A stretch of DNA of 64,000 nt from Acidimicrobiaceae bacterium (GCA_027449885.1 DAIDKS010000022.1:1-64000); one strand, 5' to 3'. Shown: positions 27,342-39,026, numbered from the stretch's first letter. Program-made: numbers and translations. The notes: generated from the sequence alone by a model not told the origin.

Positions 27342-28940
27342 TCAGCGTCGCTCGACGAGGTCGAGGTAGTCGGGGCGCCAGAGGTCGAAGTACTCCTCGG
27401 GTAGCAGGACCGCGTGGGTCGGCTCGAGCGCCTCGACGAAGGCCCGCTCGTGGCTGACGGCGAGGATCGTCCCCTTCCAGCGGTGGAGAAGGTTCCCGAG
27501 GGCGTCGACGCTCGCGGGGTCGAGGTTGTTCGTCGGCTCGTCGAGGAGGAGGAGGTTCGCCTTCGACGCCGCCAGCATCGCGAGGGCCAGCTTCGCCCGT
27601 TCGCCGCCCGAGAGGGTCCCCGGTCGCTGGTCGGCAGCCCCACCCGAGAGTCCGAAGGCCCCCAGCAGCTTGCGCCGCTCGAGGTCGGTCGGCAGCGTCG
27701 AGCCGTCGAGGTGGGCGAGGACGCTCTTGTCGAAGTCCAGCTGCTCGTGCTCCTGGGCGAAGTACCCGAGGGTCACGTTGGCGCCGAGCCGGACGGTGCC
27801 CGCGTGCGCCGACTGGACGCCCGCGAGGCAGCGCAGCAGCGACGACTTGCCGGCCCCGTTGCGGCCGACCACCAGGATGCGGTCGCCTCGCCGGACGATG
27901 AACGAGCTCGATCGCAGGACCTCGAGCGATCCGTAGCGCACGGAGACGCCCTCGACCGTCAGGGCGACGTCGCCGCTACGCGGCGGATCGGGCAGGTTGA
28001 ACGTGACCGCCCGCTCGCGCCGCGAGACCTCAGTTCGCGACGCCTGGAGACGAGCGACCCGACGGTCGAGCACCTTGGCCTTGCGGGCCCGAGCCTCGGT
28101 CTGGCCGCGCATCGAGTCGGCCAGGGTCTTCAGGCGGTGGATCTCGGCGCCCTCCGCGGCGGCGGACTTCTCCTCGGCGATCTGTCGCGCCTCGTCCTGC
28201 TCGAGGAAGTGGCTGTAGTTGCCGGGGTAGTCGTGCAGGAGCCCGTCGCGCAGGGCGAGGACGCGATCGATCGCCTGGTCGAGCAGGGGCAGGTCGTGAC
28301 TGATCACGATGACCGTCCCCGGGAATCGTGCGAGTTCGGCGAAGAGCCAGCGCTTCGCGGCCATGTCGAGGTGGTTCGTCGGCTCGTCGAGCACCATCAC
28401 GTCGGGCTGCTCGTAGAGGACCCGCATGAGGTCGACCCGGCGGCGCTGCCCCCCCGAGAGGCTGCCCACGTCCTCGAGCAGGAGGCCCTCGTCGAGGCCG
28501 AGCCCGGCGGCGAGTCGCGCCACGTCCGACTCGGCCTCGTAGCCGCCGAGGGCGGCGAACTCGGCCTCCCGGGAGGTGAAGGCCTCGATCGCCTCGGTCG
28601 AGGGATCGTCGGCGAGGGCGTGGCGCGCGCTCTGCATCTCGGCGTCGAGGCGATCGAGGCCCCGCGCACTCAGCACGTGCGCGAGTCCGATGGGCTCAAC
28701 CCCGAGGCCCCCGGGCACCGGCTCCTGGGGGAGGTAGCCCAGTCGGCCCTGGAACTGAACCGACCCCGACACGCGCAGGTGGGCGGCCCGCTCGCCGCGC
28801 AGCACGCCGAGGAGCGTCGACTTGCCGGCCCCGTTGCGACCGACCAGACCGACCTTCTCGCCGTCACCGACGGTGAACGAGGAGGGGCGCAGGAGCTCGC
28901 GACCGCCGATCTCGATCGTCAGGTCGCGAACGATCAGCAC
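27342..28940 (-). CDS. ABC-F family ATPase
   Basis: 532 residues, soluble, with two ATPase domains: Walker A GRNGAGKST and GRNGAGKSS, signatures LSGGQRRR and LSGGERAK, Walker B VMVLDEPTNHLD and LLLLDEPTNNLD. The charged linker (about 245-310, REARKAK-like) is the P-site tRNA interaction motif region. ABC-F proteins act on the ribosome in translation quality control or antibiotic protection, not in transport. The second domain's LDEPTNNLD is slightly unlike the usual NHLD. GTG start; no canonical ribosome site is seen upstream, where ACGGGCCCG is repeated twice. Confidence 0.9.
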   Translation of the reverse strand: MLIVRDLTIEIGGRELLRPSSFTVGDGEKVGLVGRNGAGKSTLLGVLRGERAAHLRVSGSVQFQGRLGYLPQEPVPGGLGVEPIGLAHVLSARGLDRLDAEMQSARHALADDPSTEAIEAFTSREAEFAALGGYEAESDVARLAAGLGLDEGLLLEDVGSLSGGQRRRVDLMRVLYEQPDVMVLDEPTNHLDMAAKRWLFAELARFPGTVIVISHDLPLLDQAIDRVLALRDGLLHDYPGNYSHFLEQDEARQIAEEKSAAAEGAEIHRLKTLADSMRGQTEARARKAKVLDRRVARLQASRTEVSRRERAVTFNLPDPPRSGDVALTVEGVSVRYGSLEVLRSSSFIVRRGDRILVVGRNGAGKSSLLRCLAGVQSAHAGTVRLGANVTLGYFAQEHEQLDFDKSVLAHLDGSTLPTDLERRKLLGAFGLSGGAADQRPGTLSGGERAKLALAMLAASKANLLLLDEPTNNLDPASVDALGNLLHRWKGTILAVSHERAFVEALEPTHAVLLPEEYFDLWRPDYLDLVERR

Positions 28941-29032
28941 GACGGGCCCGACGGGCCCGAGCTCGAGGACGAGGGGATCGGGCGCACGTGCACCGATACA
29001 TTCTGCCCGACGCGCCGGTGTCGCCCACCGGG

Positions 29033-29038
29033 TACTGT
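29033..29038 (+). promoter_or_regulatory. -10 element, leaderless promoter for the DsbA-like gene
   Basis: TACTGT ends 6 nt before GTG 29045. This placement decides the start: the alternative in-frame start at 28988 would lie upstream of the transcript. Confidence 0.5.
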
Positions 29039-29044
29039 CGGCCC

Positions 29045-29710
29045 GTGGACCGACCTTTCACCATCGACGTCTGGAGCGACGTCGTCTGCCCCTTCTGCTA
29101 CATCGGCGAGCGCCAGCTCGAACGGGCGCTCGAGGAGTTCCCCCACCGTGACCAGGTCCTCGTCCGCTTCCACGCCTTCGAGCTGAATCCGCAGGCGACG
29201 ACGACCGAGCTGCCGCTCGACGAGCTGCTCGCCGAGAAGTACGGCATGCCCCTCGAGCACGCCCGCGCCACTCACGCGCGCCTCGGAGCCCAGGCCGCCA
29301 CCTACGGCCTGCCCTGGGACATCGAGCGGGCGCGCTCCACCAACACCTTCGACGCTCACCGCGTCATCGCGCTGGCGCAACGCCAGGGTCGCGACGTCGC
29401 CATGGCGGAGCGTCTGCACGAGGCCTACTTCGCCGAGGGGCGGCTGGTCAGCGATCACGACACCCTGGTGGCCCTGGCCGACGAGGTCGGCGTCGAGGGG
29501 GTCGCCGAGGCGCTCGCGGGTGACCACTACGCGGACCAGGTCCGCGAGGACGAGGCGATGGCCCAGGAACTGGGCCTGAGCGGCGTCCCGAGCGTGGTCG
29601 TCGACGGCGCCTACCTGGTGGTCGGCGCTCAGGGTGAGGCCCACTTCGCCAACGTTCTCGAGCGCGCCTGGACCCGCCGGACGGAGGGGACTAGTCCGAC
29701 TCCCCCGTGA
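29045..29710 (+). CDS. DsbA-family (FrnE-like) thiol oxidoreductase
   Basis: 221 residues with the active site VVCPFCYIGE (CPFC, about 14-17) in a thioredoxin fold and the helical insertion of 2-hydroxychromene isomerase/FrnE relatives. The cis-proline loop SGVPSVVVDGAY is intact. No signal peptide, so it acts in the cytoplasm, perhaps in stress-related dithiol chemistry. GTG 29045 is chosen because a -10 element sits 6 nt upstream. Its 3' end overlaps that of gyrA by 20 bp on the opposite strand. Confidence 0.87.
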   Translation: MDRPFTIDVWSDVVCPFCYIGERQLERALEEFPHRDQVLVRFHAFELNPQATTTELPLDELLAEKYGMPLEHARATHARLGAQAATYGLPWDIERARSTNTFDAHRVIALAQRQGRDVAMAERLHEAYFAEGRLVSDHDTLVALADEVGVEGVAEALAGDHYADQVREDEAMAQELGLSGVPSVVVDGAYLVVGAQGEAHFANVLERAWTRRTEGTSPTPP

Positions 29711-32162
29711 GGGGTGCGGCGGCGGCCACCGAGTGGCCCTCGTCGAGGTTCATGACCCGCACGCCGGTCGCGTCGCGGCCCTGGGAGGAGACCTCGCGCA
29801 CCGGGGTTCGGATGACCACTCCCCCACTCGAGGCCAGCACCACCTCGTCGGCGAGCTCGACCATGAAGGCCGCCACCACGAACCCGCGCGCGGCGGTGAG
29901 TCGGATGGCCCGCACGCCCTGGCCACCCCGGCCCTGGGCGTTGAACCGCTCGGTCTTCACGCGCTTCCCGAACCCGGTGTCGGTGACGAGGAAGAGGTCG
30001 GCCGCCTCGCGCACCACGTCGAGGGAGATCGCGCGGTCGTCGTCCTTCAGTCGAACGCCCCGGACCCCGGTCGCGTCGCGGCCCATCTCGCGCACCTCGC
30101 CCTCCGAGAATCGGATCGCCATGCCGCGGTAGGTGACGATCATGAGGTCGTCGTCCCCCGTGGTGCGCACCACGCGCACCACCTCGTCGCCCTCGCGCAG
30201 GCGGATCGCGATCCACCCCTCGCGGCGGCTCTTGTCGTACTCCTGGAACGAGGTCTTCTTGACGGTCCCCTGAGCGGTGACGAAGACGAGGAACTCGTCG
30301 CTCGGGAAGTCGCGGGTCGCCACGATGGCCTGGATCGACTCGTTCGGCGCCAGGTTGAGCAGGTTGACGATCGCGGTGCCCTTGGCCGTGCGCTCCTTCA
30401 TGGGGATCTCGTGTCCCCGCAGGCGGAAGACGCGACCGAGGTTGGAGAAGAGCAGCAGGTAGGCGTGGGTCGTCGTGTGGACGATCTGCTCGACGAGGTC
30501 CTCGTCGCGGAGCTTCGCCCCCTGGACGCCGCGTCCTCCGCGTCCCTGGGTCCGGAAGGCGTCGGCCGACACCGACTTCACGTAACCCGCACGGGTCATC
30601 GTGATGACGATCTCCTCGTCGTCGATGAGGTCCTCGACACCGAGCTCACCCGGGTCGTTCACGATCTGGGTGCGACGCTCGTCGGCATACTTCGCGCGGG
30701 TCGCGCTCAACTCCGTCGCGATCACGTCGCGCAGCCTGACGTCGTCGGCGAGGATCGCGCGCAGCTCGGCGATCGTCTCGCGGAGTCGGGCCATCTCCTC
30801 CTCGAGCTCGCTGCGGCCGAGCCGCGTCAGCCGGCCCAGGGTCATGTCGAGGATGTGATTCGCCTGCTCCTCGGAGAACTCGAACGGGGCGGCCATGAGG
30901 GCCGCCCGAGCCGCCGGACGGTCGTCGGAGTTGCGGATGGTCGCGATGACGGCGTCGAGCATGTCGATCGCCTTGAGCAGTCCCTCGACGATGTGGGCGC
31001 GCGCCTCGGCCTTGCGCAGGCGGAACTGGGTCCGGCGCGTCACCACCTCGACCTGGTGGTCGATGTAGTGGCCGAGCACCTGGGCCAGGTTGAGCGTGCG
31101 GGGGACGCCGTCCACGAGCGCCAGCATGTTGACGGCGAAGGTCGTCTGCAGCGAGGTGTTCTTGAAGAGCTTGTTGAGCACCACGTTCGCGTTGGCGTCG
31201 CGCTTCAGTCGGACGACGAGTCGGGCCTGGCGCCCGGCGGAGTCGTTCTGGAGTCCGGAGATGCCGTCGAGGTCGCCCGACTTCACGAGGTCGTGGATCT
31301 TCTCCTCGATCGACTCGACCGAGACCTCGTAGGGGAACTCGGTGACCACGATGCGCTGGTCGCCGCGGTGCTCCTCGATCTCGGCGACGGCGCGCATCTT
31401 CACCGACCCGCGTCCCGTGCGGTAGGCGTCGAGGATTCCCTGCCGCCCCAGGATCTGCGCCCCCGTCGGGAAGTCGGGACCCTTCACGAACCGCATCAGG
31501 TCGTCGGGTGTGGCCTCGGGGTTGCGCAGCAGGTGCAGCGTGGCGTCGATGATCTCGCCGAGGTTGTGCGGGGGGATCTTCGTCGCCATACCGACCGCGA
31601 TGCCCTGGGAGCCGTTGACCAGCAGATTGGGGAACCGCGACGGCAGCACCGTCGGCTGCTGGGCGGTGTTGTCGTAGTTGGGCTCGAAGTCGACGGTCTC
31701 CTCGTCGATGGAGTCGAGCATCTCGAGGGCGATCGGGGCCAGGCGGCACTCCGTGTAGCGCATCGCCGCCGCGCCCTCGTCGGGTCCCGTCCCGCCGAAG
31801 TTGCCGTGGCCGCTCACGAGCGGGTGGCGCATCGAGAAGTCCTGCACCATGCGCACGAGGGCGTCGTAGATCGCGCTGTCGCCGTGAGGGTGGTACGTGC
31901 CCATGACCTCGCCGACGACCTTGGCGCACTTCGTGTAGGGACGGTCGGGACGCAGACCCTGGTCGAACATCGAGTAGAGGATGCGACGGTGGACCGGCTT
32001 GAGCCCGTCGCGGACGTCCGGGAGCGCGCGGCTGACGATCACCGACATCGAGTACTCGAGGAAGGATCGCTCCATCTCGAGGTTGATCTCGATCGGCTCG
32101 ATGTAGCCGAGGACGCCGTCGCCCTCGGGGGGTGGGGTGCCGTCGTTCTTCTTGCGTGCCAT
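29691..32162 (-). CDS. gyrA: DNA gyrase subunit A
   Basis: 823 residues. Winged-helix and tower domains contain the catalytic tyrosine AAMRYTE (Tyr136). The quinolone-resistance region reads [10 protein letters not shown] with Ser96 and Asp100, the sensitive-type residues at the positions of E. coli Ser83 and Asp87. The C-terminal beta-pinwheel carries the GyrA box QGRGGRG (about 545), so the protein should wrap DNA and supercoil. It starts 8 nt after gyrB and is cotranscribed with it. Confidence 0.97.
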   Translation of the reverse strand: MARKKNDGTPPPEGDGVLGYIEPIEINLEMERSFLEYSMSVIVSRALPDVRDGLKPVHRRILYSMFDQGLRPDRPYTKCAKVVGEVMGTYHPHGDSAIYDALVRMVQDFSMRHPLVSGHGNFGGTGPDEGAAAMRYTECRLAPIALEMLDSIDEETVDFEPNYDNTAQQPTVLPSRFPNLLVNGSQGIAVGMATKIPPHNLGEIIDATLHLLRNPEATPDDLMRFVKGPDFPTGAQILGRQGILDAYRTGRGSVKMRAVAEIEEHRGDQRIVVTEFPYEVSVESIEEKIHDLVKSGDLDGISGLQNDSAGRQARLVVRLKRDANANVVLNKLFKNTSLQTTFAVNMLALVDGVPRTLNLAQVLGHYIDHQVEVVTRRTQFRLRKAEARAHIVEGLLKAIDMLDAVIATIRNSDDRPAARAALMAAPFEFSEEQANHILDMTLGRLTRLGRSELEEEMARLRETIAELRAILADDVRLRDVIATELSATRAKYADERRTQIVNDPGELGVEDLIDDEEIVITMTRAGYVKSVSADAFRTQGRGGRGVQGAKLRDEDLVEQIVHTTTHAYLLLFSNLGRVFRLRGHEIPMKERTAKGTAIVNLLNLAPNESIQAIVATRDFPSDEFLVFVTAQGTVKKTSFQEYDKSRREGWIAIRLREGDEVVRVVRTTGDDDLMIVTYRGMAIRFSEGEVREMGRDATGVRGVRLKDDDRAISLDVVREAADLFLVTDTGFGKRVKTERFNAQGRGGQGVRAIRLTAARGFVVAAFMVELADEVVLASSGGVVIRTPVREVSSQGRDATGVRVMNLDEGHSVAAAAPLTGESD

Positions 32163-32170
32163 GGGCTTCC

Positions 32171-34174
<2,004 letters not shown>

Positions 34175-34191
34175 CTACCCGACCGGGTGTG

Positions 34192-34539
34192 TCAGTCGGC
34201 CCCCGGAGAGGGGTTCGGAGGCGCCCGCAGAGGGTCGTCGGGGGTCGCGATGACCGTCCGAATCGCCGTGGGGGCGCCCGAACCGAGCTCGTCGTAGAGC
34301 GCCAGGATCGCGACGCGGTCCGCCGCGACGCGGGCGGCGAAGGCGTTGGACGGAACCGTCACGATGAGGACGCGATCCTTCACCACCTCGGGGCGACAGC
34401 GACCGGCCAGGACGGGGTCGACGCCGTCGCGCCAGATGGTGCGCACGCGGTCGATCTCGCGCAGGTCGACCCGTCGGATGCGCCGAGCCACGGCGTCGAG
34501 GCTCTCCGAGAGGGGCAGGGGGCCGTCGAAGCGCGTCAC
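34192..34539 (-). CDS. dciA: DUF721 protein, DciA-like helicase loader/operator
   Basis: 115 residues. VRTIWRDGVDPVLAGRCRPEVVKDRV followed by LIVTVPSNAFAARV matches the compact KH-like DUF721 domain. DciA acts with DnaB to start replication in bacteria lacking DnaC, and in actinobacteria it sits between recF and gyrB, as here. GTG start overlaps the recF stop (GTGA). It has the short N-terminal extension of about 15 residues seen in actinobacterial members. Confidence 0.82.
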   Translation of the reverse strand: MTRFDGPLPLSESLDAVARRIRRVDLREIDRVRTIWRDGVDPVLAGRCRPEVVKDRVLIVTVPSNAFAARVAADRVAILALYDELGSGAPTAIRTVIATPDDPLRAPPNPSPGAD

Positions 34540-35618
34540 GACCCCATTGTGCTCACGTCGACCACGGCCGCCGGCGTCATCCGCTCCGGGAGGGGCGACG
34601 CCGTCGTGACGAGCGTCTGGCCCCCCGGTAGCAGAGCGAGCAGTCGGTCCGCACGACCGGGGTCGAGCTCGCTGAAGACGTCGTCGAGGAGGAGGAGCGG
34701 CTCCACGCCCCGACCCTTCCGCACGAGGTCGTGGCCGGCGAGACGCAGGGCGAGGGCGAGGGAGCGCTGCTCGCCCTGGGAGGCCTGCCGCCGGGCGTCG
34801 CGACCGGCGAGTCGGACCACGAGGTCGTCGCGGTGGGGTCCGCGGGTGGTGTGCCCGCGGGCGAGGTCGTCGCGTCGACTCCGACGAAGGGCCTCGTGGA
34901 GGGAGCCGGTCCAGGAGCGCTCGTAGACGAGGTCGACCACCTGATCGTCCTGCGCGAGAGCCGTGTAGAACCTGGTCACATCGGGTGCCAGTGACGTCAC
35001 CACTCCCTCTCGCGCGAGGGCGAGCTCCTCGCCCGAGGTCGCGAGGTCGTGGTCCCACACGTCGAGTTCTCCGAGGTCCACCTCCCGCATCCCGTCGCCC
35101 TGGGCCCGTCGCAGGAGGGCGTTGCGCTGGGTCAGGAGTCGCGCCACCCGCTCGACGAGGGGGCCGGTGGTCGGGTGGAGGTCGGTCAGGAGGTGGGTGA
35201 GGAACTCGCGTCGGGGCTCCGGTCCGTGACGTACGACGTCCACCCCCTCCGGAGTGAAGATCGTCAGGGGTAGCGCGTCGGCCAACTCGGCTCGCGAGGT
35301 GGGGCGCTGGCCGTTCACGCGCATCCGCTTGAGCGCGCCGCGCGACGTGCGCGACACCGTCAGATCGACGGCGACACGCCGATCGCTCTGGTGGATCACG
35401 CCGTGGACCTCGGCGAGGGACGCCTCGGTGCGGATCATGTCCGCGGCGCTCGTGGTTCGGAACGATCCCCCCGTGGCGAGGCAGTAGACCGCCTCCAGTA
35501 CCGAGCTCTTCCCCGTCCCGTTCGGAGAGATCAGGACGGTGATGGCGTCCGGGTCCGGGATGAAGTCGAGGGCGCGAAAGAGACGGAAGTCGCGCAGGTG
35601 GAGCTCGCGCAGACCCAC
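34536..35618 (-). CDS. recF: RecF, recombination mediator ATPase
   Basis: 360 residues, usual length. Walker A is SPNGTGKSS (family norm GPNGAGKTN), the signature ASQGEQRSLALAL is intact and Walker B reads LLLLDDVFSELD. RecF loads RecA at gaps and helps restart stalled forks. It lies between dnaN and dciA, starting 7 nt after the dnaN stop, so the genes from dnaN to gyrA appear to be one operon. Confidence 0.95.
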   Translation of the reverse strand: MGLRELHLRDFRLFRALDFIPDPDAITVLISPNGTGKSSVLEAVYCLATGGSFRTTSAADMIRTEASLAEVHGVIHQSDRRVAVDLTVSRTSRGALKRMRVNGQRPTSRAELADALPLTIFTPEGVDVVRHGPEPRREFLTHLLTDLHPTTGPLVERVARLLTQRNALLRRAQGDGMREVDLGELDVWDHDLATSGEELALAREGVVTSLAPDVTRFYTALAQDDQVVDLVYERSWTGSLHEALRRSRRDDLARGHTTRGPHRDDLVVRLAGRDARRQASQGEQRSLALALRLAGHDLVRKGRGVEPLLLLDDVFSELDPGRADRLLALLPGGQTLVTTASPLPERMTPAAVVDVSTMGS

Positions 35619-35625
35619 TGATCGA

Positions 35626-36726
35626 CTACTGCACCCGCACGGGCATGAGGAGGTAGCGGAACCGCTCGTCGTCGACCCCGTGAACCATGGCGGGACGCAC
35701 CGCGTCCGACATCTCGAGCACGACCTCGTCGCCCGGGACCGCGTCCACCCCCTCGATGAGGAAGTTGGGGTTGAACGCGATGGTCAACTCGTCGCCCGTG
35801 TAGTCGGCGTCGACGTTGTCCTCGACGTCGCCGGCGTCGTGGCTCTGGGTACGGATGTCGACACCGCGCTCGTGCATCGTGAGACGAACCGACGAGGTCG
35901 AGTCCTTGGCGAGCAGCTTCGCCCGCCGCAACGACGTGAGGAAGGTGTCCTTCGCCACCCGCAGCCGGTTCGGGTAGGAGGCCGGGATGAGCTGCAGGAC
36001 GGACGGGTAGTTCCCGTCGATCAGGCGGGACGAGATGCTGGTGGGACCCACGACGAAGGAGATCTCGGCGTCGGTGAGCGTCACGCCGATCTCGACGTCC
36101 TCGGCTGTCGAGCCGGCGGCGCGCTGCAACTCCTGGAGGGCCCGGGCGGGCACGAGGACGTCGTGCGACCCCCCGATTGCCTGGACGCCCGGCACGTCAC
36201 GAACGGCCAGTCGGTAGGAGTCCGTCGCGATCAGGCGCAGGTCGTTCGCCTCGGTGGTGAAGAGCACCCCGGTCAGGAGCGGACGGGCGTCGTCGGTCGC
36301 CGCCGCCCGCACGACTTGGCTGAGGCCCTGGACGAGGTCGCCGGCCGCCACCGATACGAGCTGGCCGGTGACGGGGGGCAGGTTGGGGTAGTCCGACACC
36401 GCGAAGGTGCGTAGTGAGAAGCGTGCCCGCCCCAGGGAGACCTCGATGCTCTCCTCGGCCGACTGGACGGTGACCGCCCCCGGCTCCAGGGATCGCACGG
36501 CGTCGACGAGGAGACGTGCTGGGACGACGGCCGAGCCGTCCTCCATCCCGATGACGTCGATCGAGGTGCGAACGGTGATGTCGAGGTCGGTGCCCGTCAC
36601 GACGAGGTGGTTGCCGGTCAGGTGCAGCAGGACGCCCGACGTCGCACCGACGAGGCGGGACGCCACCACCCGGCTCGCGCTCCCGAGGGCCTCCACGAGG
36701 AGGTCGCGCTCAGACTTGAATCGCAT
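35626..36726 (-). CDS. dnaN: DNA polymerase III beta sliding clamp
   Basis: 366 residues, usual length, with the three repeated clamp domains and the C-terminal YLLMPVR(V) segment that forms the hydrophobic protein-binding cleft. ATG follows AAAGGTGA at good spacing. It is the first gene after the origin spacer and reads away from it. Confidence 0.97.
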   Translation of the reverse strand: MRFKSERDLLVEALGSASRVVASRLVGATSGVLLHLTGNHLVVTGTDLDITVRTSIDVIGMEDGSAVVPARLLVDAVRSLEPGAVTVQSAEESIEVSLGRARFSLRTFAVSDYPNLPPVTGQLVSVAAGDLVQGLSQVVRAAATDDARPLLTGVLFTTEANDLRLIATDSYRLAVRDVPGVQAIGGSHDVLVPARALQELQRAAGSTAEDVEIGVTLTDAEISFVVGPTSISSRLIDGNYPSVLQLIPASYPNRLRVAKDTFLTSLRRAKLLAKDSTSSVRLTMHERGVDIRTQSHDAGDVEDNVDADYTGDELTIAFNPNFLIEGVDAVPGDEVVLEMSDAVRPAMVHGVDDERFRYLLMPVRVQ

Positions 36727-36974
36727 CGGTCACCTTTCTTCGTCCACTGAGGTTACGTGGATTGAGTGATAGCAGGAGGACTAGCAGTAGTAGGCCTGTG
36801 GGTTTGTGGAGTACCGATCGTTCATCCTGGTCGTCGGGGTTGTTGGGCGATCGCGCCGCTCCACACCCGTGTGGGTAACTGTCTCAAGTCTCAGAGTTCA
36901 ACCCCGACCCTCTGTGGATAGCGCGGTCCCGATCCACGGGCGAGTGACAGGGTGAGACCCATCTTCTGCACAGT
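36727..36974. other. oriC: dnaA-dnaN spacer, probable chromosomal origin (oriC)
   Basis: 248 non-coding bases between dnaA and dnaN, the actinobacterial oriC position. Two 8-of-9 matches to the DnaA box TTATCCACA (minus orientation) are visible: TGTGGGTAA at 36870-36878 and TGTGGATAG at 36913-36921. Weaker candidates include TGTGGAGTA near 36805. An AT-richer stretch (36741-36795) adjoins dnaN. Few strong boxes are seen, fewer than in Streptomyces, so this may be a compact origin. Confidence 0.65.
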
Positions 36975-38375
36975 TCAGTCGTGGATCTCGCCCTGGATCC
37001 GGCGACGGAGCAGGTTCACCTGGGCGAGCAGGTCGCTGTTGACCGGCAGCTGCTCCTTGATCTTCTCGACCCCGCTGATCACCGTGGTGTGGTTGCGTCC
37101 GTCGAAGATGCGCGCGATCATCGGGTAGGAGTAGTTGTCGAGGAGGTCGCGGATGAGGTACATCGCGACGTGTCGGGCGTGGACGAGGGGCCGGAGTCGC
37201 TTGGACCCACAGATGTCGCTCACCGGCAGGCCGTAGAAGTCCGACACCGCCGCCAGGATGTCCTCGGGCTTGAGGGTGGTCTGCTCGTGACCGAGGTTCG
37301 TCAGGTGCGTCTTGGCGAGGTCGAGCGTCACGGGCTCCTGGCGGAGGTTGGCGAACGCCCGCAGCATGGTGACCGACCCCTCGAGCTCTCGGATGTTGTC
37401 GCGTACTCGGTGGGCGATCCACTCGGCCACGTCGCGTGGCAGGTCGACGCCCTCGGTCTCGGCCTTCGAGTGGAGGATGGCGATGCGCGTCTCGAGGTCG
37501 GGCTGGTCGATCTCGGTGACGAGACCTTGGAGGAGCCGGGAGCGGAACCGCTCCTGGAGCCCCGCGAGGTCGCGGGGCGAGCGGTCCGAGGTCAGGACGA
37601 TCTGCTTGCCCTCGCCGTGGAGCGCGTTGTACGTGTGGAAGATCTCCTCGTGGAACGTCTCCCCACGGGTCTCCATGAACTGGATGTCGTCGATCAGGAG
37701 GACGTCGTTCTCCCGATAGCGCTCGTGGAGGGCCAGTTGCGTGCGGGTCTGGATCGCCCGGATGAAGTCGTTGAGGAAGGTCTCCGTCGAGACGTACAGG
37801 ACCTTGCGACCCGGGTAGTTCTCGTGGACGTAGTTCCCGATCGCGTGGAGCAGGTGGGTCTTGCCGAGCCCGGAGTTCCCGTAGATGAGCAGGGGGTTGT
37901 ACGCCCGTCCGGGCGTCTCGGCGACCGACTGTGCCGCGGCGAAGGCCAGGCGATTGGAGGGCCCGGGCACGAAGGAGTCGAAGGTCATACGAGGGTCGAG
38001 GCGCGCGGGTCGATCGACGCTCGGGGCGTAGGTGGGTGCGGATGGCTCGGATATCTCGGGTGTCGCGGGTGGTGGCGACGACGTCAGGGTGACGTCACTC
38101 ACCGTGAGGGACACCGTCACGTCATCGCCGACGAGCTGGCGCGCCTGATCGGTGATGAAGGGGAGGTAGCGCTGCTGAACTCTCTGCAGCTGGATCTGGT
38201 TAGGCGCAGCAATCACCAAGGTGTTGTCGTGATAATCCACAAGGCGCAACGTGCTGAGACCGGCCGCCCAGGCGGCATCAGAGGCGTTACCCCGCAAGGA
38301 CTCTCGCAACTGCACCCAGATCTCGTCCGCGCCGTCCACGCTCTCCCTCCACAGCTCGTGGCCGAGATTATCCAC
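36975..38375 (-). CDS. dnaA: Chromosomal replication initiator protein DnaA
   Basis: 466 residues. Domain I (about 1-85), a variable Pro/Ser linker, AAA+ core with Walker A GNSGLGKTHL and Walker B LLIDDIQF, and domain IV with the DNA-binding signature DGRNHTTVI. GTG 38375 is chosen: GGGGAG stands 8 nt upstream, while the longer option from 38420 would begin inside the likely -10 element. A perfect DnaA box overlaps this start codon, indicating autorepression. Confidence 0.95.
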   Translation of the reverse strand: MDNLGHELWRESVDGADEIWVQLRESLRGNASDAAWAAGLSTLRLVDYHDNTLVIAAPNQIQLQRVQQRYLPFITDQARQLVGDDVTVSLTVSDVTLTSSPPPATPEISEPSAPTYAPSVDRPARLDPRMTFDSFVPGPSNRLAFAAAQSVAETPGRAYNPLLIYGNSGLGKTHLLHAIGNYVHENYPGRKVLYVSTETFLNDFIRAIQTRTQLALHERYRENDVLLIDDIQFMETRGETFHEEIFHTYNALHGEGKQIVLTSDRSPRDLAGLQERFRSRLLQGLVTEIDQPDLETRIAILHSKAETEGVDLPRDVAEWIAHRVRDNIRELEGSVTMLRAFANLRQEPVTLDLAKTHLTNLGHEQTTLKPEDILAAVSDFYGLPVSDICGSKRLRPLVHARHVAMYLIRDLLDNYSYPMIARIFDGRNHTTVISGVEKIKEQLPVNSDLLAQVNLLRRRIQGEIHD

Positions 38376-38376
38376 A
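38368..38376 (+). promoter_or_regulatory. Perfect DnaA box over the dnaA start codon
   Basis: TTATCCACA, the consensus box, covers the GTG start of dnaA (complement of 38373-38375). Binding would block translation-initiation-region transcription and fits autoregulation. A one-mismatch box, TAATCCACA, lies at 38233-38241 within dnaA. Confidence 0.75.
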
Positions 38377-38418
38377 GCCACGTCTCCCCGGCAAACGAGT
38401 CGTCGGCGGAGGGCGATC

Positions 38419-38424
38419 ACTGTA
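38419..38424 (-). promoter_or_regulatory. Candidate -10 element of dnaA
   Basis: TACAGT on the minus strand, about 43 nt before the chosen GTG start, leaving a short leader with the GGGGAG ribosome site and the DnaA box. Confidence 0.4.
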
Positions 38425-38482
38425 CACCCGTCCGTGGTCCTCGGTGCGAGGGACTTAGGTCAGTGGGTCGACGTCCCTGGGG

Positions 38483-38488
38483 TAAGAT
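38483..38488 (+). promoter_or_regulatory. Candidate -10 element of the rpmH operon
   Basis: TAAGAT, 66 nt before rpmH and divergent from dnaA. The leader between them contains a GCCTCCAGGAGGC inverted repeat (38509-38521), which may fold around a Shine-Dalgarno-like AGGAGG. Confidence 0.45.
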
Positions 38489-38554
38489 TGCCCCCACATC
38501 TGCGCGGAGGCCTCCAGGAGGCGCGACGCGTCGACTCCGAAGAATGAGGTTTCT

Positions 38555-38689
38555 GTGAAGCGGACGTACCAGCCGAACAAGCGCAAGAGAGCCAAGGTCC
38601 ACGGTTTCCGTGCGCGTATGCGCACGCGTGCCGGTCGGGCGGTACTCAAGGCTCGCAGGGACAAGGGCCGTCACCAGCTGACGGTGTGA
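38555..38689 (+). CDS. rpmH: 50S ribosomal protein L34
   Basis: 44 residues, the exact family size, with the invariant start [20 protein letters not shown] and a basic C-terminus. GTG start. It begins the plus-strand operon that runs away from dnaA through rnpA, yidD, yidC and khpB. Confidence 0.97.
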   Translation: MKRTYQPNKRKRAKVHGFRARMRTRAGRAVLKARRDKGRHQLTV

Positions 38690-38690
38690 C

Positions 38691-39026
38691 GTGCCCGATC
38701 GGGTGCGGACCCGACGGGAGTTCGACCGGTTGGCCCAGTCCCGTAGTCGGGGATCGAGTGGGCCACTGCGGGTCGTCTACGCGCCACCGGAGACCGACGA
38801 GGTGTCGGGAGTCCACGGGGCGTACGCGATCAGCAAGAAGGTCGGAAACGCCGTGGCTCGGAACCGCATCCGCCGACGCCTGCGATCCATCCTCGACGCG
38901 AACGACGAGCGGATCAGGCCAGGATATTACCTGATCAAATGTGGTATTGAGACAGGGAGTCTCACGTATGACGAACTCCGACAGCACCTTGAGCGAGCCA
39001 TCGAGCGAGCACGCCGCCTCCCCTAG
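38691..39026 (+). CDS. rnpA: Ribonuclease P protein component
   Basis: 111 residues with the RNR signature AVARNRIRRRLRSI (about 54-67), which binds the RNase P RNA and the 5' leader of precursor tRNAs. GTG start one base after the rpmH stop. Its last 59 nt overlap yidD in another frame. Confidence 0.95.
   Translation: MPDRVRTRREFDRLAQSRSRGSSGPLRVVYAPPETDEVSGVHGAYAISKKVGNAVARNRIRRRLRSILDANDERIRPGYYLIKCGIETGSLTYDELRQHLERAIERARRLP

Noticed and set aside
28940-28960. ACGGGCCCG repeated twice before the ABC-F gene as an operator
   Set aside because: A 9-bp GC-only tandem repeat is expected by chance in such DNA and no promoter is positioned by it.
28988-29044. Longer DsbA-like protein from 28988
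   Set aside because: The 19 extra residues are not part of the fold and precede the -10 element TACTGT.
29970-32162. Quinolone-resistance mutation in gyrA
   Set aside because: Ser96 and Asp100 are the sensitive-type residues; nothing suggests resistance.
38376-38420. Longer DnaA starting at 38420
   Set aside because: It would start within the likely -10 element and adds non-conserved residues; GTG 38375 has GGGGAG at 8 nt.
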